From Rikenellaceae bacterium (GTDB taxonomy: Bacteria > Bacteroidota > Bacteroidia > Bacteroidales > Rikenellaceae): a stretch of 6,515 bases of DNA. The stretch lies in the NCBI GenBank assembly GCA_020859875.1, contig JAJBVJ010000113.1, positions 1-6,515 of the forward strand, in the 5' to 3' direction. Positions 1 through 5,193 of this stretch are shown in pieces. The notes below the pieces were generated by a model. That model was not told the origin of the DNA. It made no database searches and worked only from the letters and a program-made list of their open reading frames with translations. Position 1 is the first letter of the stretch; the number at the start of each line of letters is the position of its first letter. The position numbers and the translations under genes are program-made.

Positions 1-101
1 GTTATATAATATCTGCACATATATAATAATTATTCCTGTTTGTCAAAAAGTTGAACATCGGTATATTTAAAGTATTTTCCGGGCACTTCCAGATACGAAA
101 A

Positions 102-125
102 AAGCCGGCGATGTTACGCCGGCTT
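102..125 (-). terminator. Rho-independent terminator of the frdCAB operon
   Basis: A perfect 9-bp GC-rich stem (AAGCCGGCG at 102-110, CGCCGGCTT at 117-125) closes a 6-base loop. On the minus strand it is followed by six T residues (complement of 98-103), two of which can pair in the stem. It starts 18 bases past the frdB stop codon, as expected for the end of the operon. The T tract lies on the minus-strand side, so it acts mainly on frd transcription. Confidence 0.88.
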
Positions 126-143
126 CTATTAAATGGGTAAAAC

Positions 144-887
144 TTAGTCCCGGATCTTTGCCCTGAGAAATTCCCGGTTGAGCCGCGCGATATGCGCGAG
201 GGATATGAGTTTCGGACATTCTGCTTCGCAGGCGCCTATATTTGTGCAGTTACCGAAGCCCAGCTCGTCCATCTTGGCAACCATTGCCTTGGCTCTGCGG
301 GCCCCTTCGACTTTACCCTGCGGCAACTTTGCGAGTGAAGAAACCCTCGAAGCGACGAAAAGCATCGCCGAACCGTTCTTACAGGTAGCCGCACAGGCTC
401 CGCATCCTATGCAGGCCGCCGCATCCATACTTTCGTCTGCATCGGGTTTTGCAATGGGGATGGCATTCCCGTCGGGAACCCCTCCCGTATTTACCGAGAT
501 AAAACCACCGGCCTGGAGTATCTTGTCGTAAGCGCTTCGGTCGACCGCCAGGTCCTTGATTACCGGAAAGGCGGCACTGCGCCACGGCTCGATGGTGATC
601 GTATCGCCGTCCTTGAACTTGCGCATGTGGAGCTGACAGGTGGTGATTTCACTGTCGGGCCCGTGAGCCCGGCCGTTAATATGGAGTGAACACATGCCGC
701 AGATACCTTCGCGGCAATCGTGGTCGAAAACGATCGGCTCCTTGCCTTCGTGAATCAGGTTATTGTTCAGAATGTCGAGCATTTCCAGGAACGAACTGTC
801 GGGAGATATATCCGTAACGGTATAGGTCTCGAACGCTCCGCTTGCCTTGGCGTTTTTCTGGCGCCATATCTTTAATGTCAAATTCAT
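144..887 (-). CDS. frdB: Fumarate reductase / succinate dehydrogenase iron-sulfur subunit
   Basis: This subunit carries electrons between the FAD of FrdA and the hemes of FrdC, on the cytoplasmic face of the membrane. The 247 residues match the usual length of the b558-type family. The N-terminal ferredoxin domain holds the [2Fe-2S] ligands C58, C63, C66 and C84 ([10 protein letters not shown], then TTC). The C-terminal domain has C159-x2-C162-x2-C165-x3-C169 and C214-x5-C220-x3-C224 (GACEAECPK). By family precedent C159, C162, C165 and C224 bind [4Fe-4S], and C169, C214 and C220 bind [3Fe-4S]; all are present. It is the last gene of the operon, 43 bases after frdA. The ATG at 885-887 is preceded by an A/G-rich stretch (AAAAGAAGCGAAA) but no strong Shine-Dalgarno. 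The sequence does not show which direction the reaction favours; fumarate reduction is inferred from the gene order and host type. Confidence 0.96.
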   Translation of the reverse strand: MNLTLKIWRQKNAKASGAFETYTVTDISPDSSFLEMLDILNNNLIHEGKEPIVFDHDCREGICGMCSLHINGRAHGPDSEITTCQLHMRKFKDGDTITIEPWRSAAFPVIKDLAVDRSAYDKILQAGGFISVNTGGVPDGNAIPIAKPDADESMDAAACIGCGACAATCKNGSAMLFVASRVSSLAKLPQGKVEGARRAKAMVAKMDELGFGNCTNIGACEAECPKLISLAHIARLNREFLRAKIRD

Positions 888-930
888 TTTCGCTTCTTTT
901 AAATGTTTTCAGACACTTACACCTTACGGA

Positions 931-2874
931 TCAGTCCTTGTAATTCCTCTGTGCGACTTTAATTGCCTCGAACCCTAACTGCTCCTTGTGAAGTACAGGC
1001 TCAACGCCGTTGCCTTTGTATTCCCATACGGCGACATACGAGTAGTGTTCGTCGTCACGCAGAGCCTCCCCTTCGGGAGTTTGGTATTCTACGCGGAAGT
1101 GTCCCCCGCACGATTCGTTGCGGTTCAGGGCATCCATGGCCATGAGTTCGCCCAACTCGAGGAAATCGGCAAGGCGAAGGGCTTTTTCGAGTTCCTGGTT
1201 GAACTCGTCCTTTTGGCCTGCCACGCGGACGTCTTTCCAGAACTCTTCGCGGAGCGCACGGATCTCTACGATCGCCTTTTCGAGCGACTCTTTCGAGCGT
1301 GCCATGCCCACGTTGTCCCACATAATATTGCCGAGCTTCTTATGAATAACGTCCACGGATTGGGAACCGTTGATCGAAAGGAGTTTTTCGATCTTCTCCT
1401 TTACGGCTTTTTCCGCCTCGATGAACTCGGGTGCTTCGGTATTTACCTTGGGCGACTGTATCTCTTTGGCCAGGTAGTCCCCGATCGTGTATGGAAGTAC
1501 GAAATAACCGTCGGCAAGACCCTGCATGAGTGCCGAGGCGCCCAGGCGGTTGGCCCCGTGGTCGGAGAAGTTCGCCTCCCCGATCGAGTAGAGCCCCGGG
1601 ATGGTCGTCATAAGGTTGTAATCCACCCATGTACCGCCCATGGTGTAATGTACGGCCGGATAGATCATCATCGGCTCGTGGTAGGGATTTACGTCGGTGA
1701 TCTTTTCGTACATCTGGAAGAGGTTTCCGTAGCGGGCCCGGATAACGTTCTCGCCGAGACGTTCGATGGCAGTCTTGAAATCGAGGAACACCGCCAGTCC
1801 CGTTTCGTTCACCCCGAAGCCGGCATCACAGCGCTCTTTTGCGGCACGCGAGGCCACGTCCCTCGGTACGAGGTTTCCGAATGCCGGGTAACGGCGTTCG
1901 AGGTAGTAGTCCCTGTCCTCTTCCCTTATATCCGACGGCTTTATTTTCCTGGAGCGGATCGCCTCTACGTCCTCTTTTTTCTTCGGTACCCAAATCCGGC
2001 CGTCGTTGCGCAGCGACTCGGACATAAGGGTGAGCTTACTCTGCTGCGTGCCGTGAACCGGGATGCAGGTCGGGTGTATCTGCGTAAAGCACGGGTTTGC
2101 AAAGAAAGCGCCTTTTTTATAGGCCTGCCAAGCGACCGAACCGTTGGAATTCATTGCATTTGTCGAGAGGAAGAATACGTTGCCGTAGCCGCCCGTAGCC
2201 ATCACTACGGCATGTGCTCCGAACCTCGTTATGGTTCCGGTCACAAGGTCGCGTGCTATAACACCTCTTGCCTGTCCGTCGACGACCACTATGTCGAGTA
2301 TCTCGTGGCGCGGGTAGCTCTGTACGCTCCCTTTGGCTATCTGGCGGTTCAGCGCCGCATAGGCTCCCAGCAGGAGCTGCTGCCCGGTCTGCCCCCGGGC
2401 ATAGAACGTGCGGGATACCTGGGCTCCGCCGAAAGAGCGGTTGTCCAGCAGGCCCCCGTAATCCCTTGCGAAGGGTACCCCCTGGGCCACGCACTGATCG
2501 ATTATACTGTTCGACACCTCGGCCAGACGGTAAACGTTGGCTTCGCGGGCGCGGTAGTCCCCACCTTTGATGGTGTCGTAAAACAGGCGGAACACCGAGT
2601 CGTTGTCGTTCTGGTAATTCTTTGCCGCATTGATACCACCCTGCGCGGCGATGGAGTGGGCGCGGCGCGGGGAGTCGGAAATGCAGAATATCTTTACGTT
2701 GTAACCCAGTTCGCCGAGCGACGCGGCGGCGGATGCGCCTCCGAGCCCGGTACCGATCACGATAATGTCGAGTTTGCGTTTGTTGGCGGGGCTGACCACC
2801 TTTATGTCGGCCTTATGTTTGCTCCACTTTTCGGCTATATTGCCGGCGGGGATCTTCGAATCTAATGTTGCCAT
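931..2874 (-). CDS. frdA: Fumarate reductase / succinate dehydrogenase flavoprotein subunit
   Basis: This catalytic subunit interconverts fumarate and succinate using covalently bound FAD in the cytoplasm. I start it at the ATG at 2872-2874, giving 647 residues that begin MATLDSKIP, as I recall for Bacteroidota homologues. An in-frame ATG at 2925 would add 17 low-complexity polar residues and overlap frdC by 17 bases. In the numbering used here, the dinucleotide fold is near 36-46 ([11 protein letters not shown]) and the covalent FAD-linking His is H73 ([11 protein letters not shown]). Substrate-site residues are H267 and T269 (QIHPT), the catalytic Arg R338 (VPRDVASRA) and H409 ([10 protein letters not shown]). 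The second FAD motif lies at 431-452 ([16 protein letters not shown]). A helical C-terminal domain ends with NESCGGHFR. The length fits the b558-type family, and nothing is missing. It is co-transcribed with frdC, 34 bases upstream, and frdB. Confidence 0.96.
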   Translation of the reverse strand: MATLDSKIPAGNIAEKWSKHKADIKVVSPANKRKLDIIVIGTGLGGASAAASLGELGYNVKIFCISDSPRRAHSIAAQGGINAAKNYQNDNDSVFRLFYDTIKGGDYRAREANVYRLAEVSNSIIDQCVAQGVPFARDYGGLLDNRSFGGAQVSRTFYARGQTGQQLLLGAYAALNRQIAKGSVQSYPRHEILDIVVVDGQARGVIARDLVTGTITRFGAHAVVMATGGYGNVFFLSTNAMNSNGSVAWQAYKKGAFFANPCFTQIHPTCIPVHGTQQSKLTLMSESLRNDGRIWVPKKKEDVEAIRSRKIKPSDIREEDRDYYLERRYPAFGNLVPRDVASRAAKERCDAGFGVNETGLAVFLDFKTAIERLGENVIRARYGNLFQMYEKITDVNPYHEPMMIYPAVHYTMGGTWVDYNLMTTIPGLYSIGEANFSDHGANRLGASALMQGLADGYFVLPYTIGDYLAKEIQSPKVNTEAPEFIEAEKAVKEKIEKLLSINGSQSVDVIHKKLGNIMWDNVGMARSKESLEKAIVEIRALREEFWKDVRVAGQKDEFNQELEKALRLADFLELGELMAMDALNRNESCGGHFRVEYQTPEGEALRDDEHYSYVAVWEYKGNGVEPVLHKEQLGFEAIKVAQRNYKD

Positions 2875-2908
2875 ATCTGATTGTTTGTTATCCGTGTTAG
2901 AAATCCCG

Positions 2909-3601
2909 TTAGCTGCAGAAGTCATTGGCCCTGAGGAAAGACACTATGGCGATAGCCGCATAACCGAGTACTATCAGGGTCGAAAGGGCGTTAGCCCCTA
3001 TCTTCAGCCTGCGGTACCACGTCTTATTGGCCCAGCCGACGCTCTGGAACATGCTCCAAACGCCGTGTGTCAGGTGGAACCATATTGCGGCGAACCACAC
3101 CAGATATATCGCCAGATATATCCAGCTTTTAAATATCTCGCGCACCATCTTATCTCCCTCGTGGGGAAAGTGTCCGTATGAGTTCGTTTCGCGTCCGATG
3201 ATCTCCACGAACTGCATGTTCCACCAGAAGTTGTAAAGGTGGATCACAAGGCCCAGAGCGATTACGAGCCCGAGTACGAACATATTTTTCGAAGCCCAGC
3301 TCACCCCCTCTTCCCTGACGGTAACCGCATACCTCTTATTGCCGCGGGCACGCCTGTTCTGCAGTGTGAGGATCAGCGCATAAAAGATATGAACCACGAC
3401 ACCGAGAGCCAGGACGAGCGTTCCGACCAGTGCATACCAGTTGGCCCCGAGGAACTCCGTAACCAGGTTGTAGGACTCTTCCGAAAAGAGAAGGGTCGAG
3501 TTCATCGCCAGGTGGAAGATAAGGAATAGAACCAGAGATGCTCCCGAAATACTCATTACGAGCTTCCTCCCGATAGACGAAGAGGTGAGGAAATTTCCCA
3601 T
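2909..3601 (-). CDS. frdC: Fumarate reductase / succinate dehydrogenase cytochrome b558 subunit
   Basis: This is the membrane anchor of the complex. It carries two b hemes and the menaquinone site and docks FrdAB to the inner membrane. The 230 residues show five hydrophobic helices near 14-36, 55-80, 105-127, 158-180 and 203-224, the pattern of the five-helix single-subunit cytochrome b family (Bacillus SdhC, Wolinella FrdC). The likely heme ligands, one per helix I-IV, are H30 (LIFHLAMN), H71 (VVHIFYA), H121 (VIHLYNFWW) and H176 (IWFHLTHG); H179 is an alternative for the last. A polar stretch at 129-157 between helices III and IV probably sits on the periplasmic side. It is the first gene of frdCAB, with a short leader from the promoter at 3647-3678. 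No Shine-Dalgarno is visible; the bases before ATG are A-rich. The residue two before H176 is Trp, whereas Wolinella has the functional Glu180 there. Confidence 0.95.
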   Translation of the reverse strand: MGNFLTSSSIGRKLVMSISGASLVLFLIFHLAMNSTLLFSEESYNLVTEFLGANWYALVGTLVLALGVVVHIFYALILTLQNRRARGNKRYAVTVREEGVSWASKNMFVLGLVIALGLVIHLYNFWWNMQFVEIIGRETNSYGHFPHEGDKMVREIFKSWIYLAIYLVWFAAIWFHLTHGVWSMFQSVGWANKTWYRRLKIGANALSTLIVLGYAAIAIVSFLRANDFCS

Positions 3602-3646
3602 AGAATAACGTTTTTATAGTTTGTTTTGCTTCGTTGTAAGAATGTG

Positions 3647-3678
3647 CAAAGTTACCTCATTGTTCGTTAAATAACAAT
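3647..3678 (-). promoter_or_regulatory. Promoter of the frdCAB operon
   Basis: On the minus strand the complement of 3647-3654 reads TAACTTTG, a full match to the Bacteroidota -7 element TAnnTTTG. The complement of 3675-3678 reads ATTG and fits the -33 box (TTTG-like), with a 20-base spacer, the usual distance. Transcription would start near 3640, giving a leader of about 40 bases before frdC. The call rests on the consensus match and position only. Confidence 0.6.
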
Positions 3679-3679
3679 G
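3658..3679. promoter_or_regulatory. Dyad over the frd -33 box, candidate operator
   Basis: CATTGTT at 3658-3664 and AACAATG at 3673-3679 form a perfect 7-bp inverted repeat with an 8-base spacer. The right arm covers the proposed -33 box of the frd promoter. A 22-bp dyad here would suit a dimeric regulator, such as one of the CRP/FNR superfamily. No regulator gene is in the window, and the half-sites do not match a named box. Confidence 0.35.
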
Positions 3680-3714
3680 GTTGGATCGATTTAATGACAG
3701 GTGCTGAAAATTTG

Positions 3715-3774
3715 CGAATCGCGCAACTTAGCGGATTCTGTCAGTCACTATTTACGAAGTTCCGAATTGCGCAA
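3715..3774. repeat. Pair of 12-bp direct repeats in the divergent spacer
   Basis: CGAATCGCGCAA at 3715-3726 recurs as CGAATTGCGCAA at 3763-3774, with one mismatch and a 48-base offset. The second copy contains the 8-bp palindrome TTGCGCAA (3767-3774). The first contains the interrupted form TTGCG-N5-CGCAA (3712-3726). The right copy falls about where the -33 box of the plus-strand promoter should be, which suggests protein binding rather than chance. Function is inferred. Confidence 0.4.
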
Positions 3775-3793
3775 ATAATATAACATTTTTTGT

Positions 3794-3801
3794 TATCTTT
3801 G
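3794..3801 (+). promoter_or_regulatory. -7 element of the cyclo-ligase gene promoter
   Basis: TATCTTTG matches the Bacteroidota -7 consensus TAnnTTTG exactly and lies 40 bases before the ATG at 3842, so transcription would start near 3808. No good -33 box stands at the usual spacing: the nearest, TTG at 3767-3769, is 24 bases away. It falls inside the TTGCGCAA palindrome, so the promoter may be weak or regulated. Confidence 0.45.
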
Positions 3802-3841
3802 ATTTAAGAGCCTATTACTGTAAATATATAATATATCCACT

Positions 3842-4471
3842 ATGCTTCTTTCACGTAAACGCAGGTTAAGGCTGCTGATTAGCCAGCAGACGGCCCTTGT
3901 ACCGCGGTCGGAAAAAGTGAGGCAGTCCGGCAGGGTCTTTTCCCGCCTCGAACAGCTCGACCTCTTTCGTAAGGCGGCCAATATCGGGGTCTACTGGTCG
4001 CTCTCGGACGAACTCCCCACCGACGGCTTCATCGAAAAATGGGCCGTCCGGAAAAATGTCTTTCTCCCTTCGATCGAGGGAGACGACCTGGTCTTTGCCC
4101 GCTATACACCCGGCTGCAGGATGGTGCAGGGCGGACTACGGGTACTCGTCCCTTCGGGAACCCCACATGTCGATGCCTCGCAGCTCGATCTGGTGATCGT
4201 TCCCGGGGTAGCTTTCGATGCTTTGGGCGGGCGCCTGGGAAGGGGTAAAGGCTACTACGACAGGCTGCTGGAAAAAATATCCGTGCCCGGGATCGGAGTC
4301 TGCCTCGAACACCAACTGATCGGGCAGGTTCCCTCCGAGCCCCACGACAGGAGGGTGGAGATGGTCATAACCCCCGCGGGCATCTTCATTCCCGCAGAAC
4401 ACAGACGGGAACCCGATACTCTGAATTCGAGGGAAAACACCGACGATCCGCTGCTGGAAACCATTGCATAG
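3842..4471 (+). CDS. fau: 5-formyltetrahydrofolate cyclo-ligase
   Basis: This cytoplasmic enzyme converts 5-formyl-THF and ATP to 5,10-methenyl-THF, clearing an inhibitory folate and returning it to the one-carbon pool (MTHFS; E. coli fau/ygfA). The protein has 209 residues. The basic N-terminus (RKRRLR, 5-10) suits the phosphate/ATP-binding region. The segment YWSLSDELPTDGFI at 51-64 corresponds to the family's folate-contacting Glu motif, with E57 and T60. The signature at 116-140 is complete (DLVIVPGVAFD, then GGRLGRGKGYYD), including the glycine- and lysine-rich loop that binds nucleotide phosphate. The motif PHDRRVEMVITPAG at 167-180 is also typical. About 25 polar residues follow and look like an unconserved tail. 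The gene stands alone on the plus strand, divergent from frd. The ATG has no Shine-Dalgarno. Its stop codon directly abuts the terminator stem. Confidence 0.92.
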   Translation: MLLSRKRRLRLLISQQTALVPRSEKVRQSGRVFSRLEQLDLFRKAANIGVYWSLSDELPTDGFIEKWAVRKNVFLPSIEGDDLVFARYTPGCRMVQGGLRVLVPSGTPHVDASQLDLVIVPGVAFDALGGRLGRGKGYYDRLLEKISVPGIGVCLEHQLIGQVPSEPHDRRVEMVITPAGIFIPAEHRREPDTLNSRENTDDPLLETIA

Positions 4472-4503
4472 AAAAGAGGAAGGGGCCATCCCCTTCCTCT
4501 TTT
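4472..4503. terminator. Bidirectional terminator between convergent genes
   Basis: AAAAGAGGAAGGGG (4472-4485) and CCCCTTCCTCTTTT (4490-4503) make a perfect 14-bp stem with a 4-base loop. Four A and four T at its ends supply a short U tract in both directions. It fills nearly the whole gap between the cyclo-ligase stop (ends 4471) and the cupin gene stop (starts 4506), so it can end both transcripts. Confidence 0.9.
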
Positions 4504-4505
4504 GC

Positions 4506-5060
4506 CTACTCTATGGCAAGTTCGAATTTATATCCTTTTAACGCATCGTCCGAATAGACATGCAGGCTGTGTCCCGTGTCGCTCAGGCAGGTAATACGGT
4601 GGATGTGATTCAAAAAATCCGGGGTTTTGCCGATTGCATAAAACGATTGGCTGTCATAAACGACCAGGGCCTCTTTCAGGCGTGCTTTTCCTACGCCCGC
4701 CGGCTCGAATATCTCGATTAGGAACTTCCCGTCGGCGATGGTATAGCTTGCAAACCGGGGATGCGAGTGAATAGCCGTACGGTTACCTCTCTTCCAGGAC
4801 ATAACGATCGCTTCCCAACCGCTGTTCAGATCCCGACCTATATAGTTGCGCACATATCCGGTGTCGGTGAAATTGTCTATCGAAAGAGGATTACACCCGA
4901 CATATCCCAGAACATACTCCTTTATGCTCTCCCCGAGCTTCTCGTCGATCGGTTTTCCTGCCGCAATCGACACCAGGCCCCTGAAAAATTCATCGTGGCC
5001 CGGATGGATCCGGACCTGCGCCCGGAAATCCGAAGCCAATTTATTGGTTGCAATATCCAT
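4506..5060 (-). CDS. Cysteine-dioxygenase-like cupin protein
   Basis: This is a likely cytoplasmic non-heme iron thiol dioxygenase of the cysteine dioxygenase type I family, which oxidises cysteine to cysteine sulfinate with O2. The 184 residues have a helical N-terminus (about 1-65) and then a cupin barrel. By comparison with animal cysteine dioxygenase, the iron ligands would be H98 and H100 (TAIHSHP) and H154 (NHIHRI). R71 (GYVRNYIG) matches the Arg that holds the substrate carboxylate; 3-mercaptopropionate dioxygenases have Gln there. S165, H167 and Y169 (SLHVYS) match the Ser-His-Tyr triad. The cross-linking Cys of the mammalian enzyme aligns with S105, and bacterial members commonly lack that Cys. 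The substrate is therefore probably cysteine, but another small thiol or a non-enzymatic cupin role is possible. It is on the same strand as the GH2 gene, 133 bases downstream of it, with its own candidate promoter. No Shine-Dalgarno is seen before the ATG. Confidence 0.82.
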   Translation of the reverse strand: MDIATNKLASDFRAQVRIHPGHDEFFRGLVSIAAGKPIDEKLGESIKEYVLGYVGCNPLSIDNFTDTGYVRNYIGRDLNSGWEAIVMSWKRGNRTAIHSHPRFASYTIADGKFLIEIFEPAGVGKARLKEALVVYDSQSFYAIGKTPDFLNHIHRITCLSDTGHSLHVYSDDALKGYKFELAIE

Positions 5061-5084
5061 CTGGCGAAGTTTAATGGTTTATTG

Positions 5085-5116
5085 CAAAGATGGCCATAAA
5101 GTATGCCGGAGACAAT
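5085..5116 (-). promoter_or_regulatory. Candidate promoter of the cupin gene
   Basis: The complement of 5085-5092 reads CATCTTTG, one mismatch from TAnnTTTG. The complement of 5113-5116 reads ATTG, with a 20-base spacer, the same layout as the frd promoter. Transcription would start near 5078, 18 bases before the ATG. A second candidate has a perfect -7 (TATTTTTG, complement of 5120-5127) but only a 17-base spacer to ATTG (complement of 5145-5148). I cannot decide between them. Confidence 0.4.
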
Positions 5117-5193
5117 AGGCAAAAATACCCAATTGCATATTTTTCAATTACATAGGCTCGGTAAAGTGATCGCCCGAGGACAAATTAAGTAAT

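Noticed and set aside
1..97. AT-rich left end as a promoter region or small gene
   Set aside because: No TAnnTTTG with a suitable -33 box on either strand and no meaningful open frame; I see nothing to annotate.
988..2865. Plus-strand 625-codon open frame antisense to frdA
   Set aside because: It lies wholly opposite frdA, a clear conserved gene. It arises because frdA rarely uses TTA, CTA and TCA codons. The translation has no recognisable domain.
4136..4489. Minus-strand 117-codon frame antisense to the cyclo-ligase gene
   Set aside because: It runs opposite the conserved GRGKGYYD signature and across the terminator; its composition looks like a shadow and no motif is seen.
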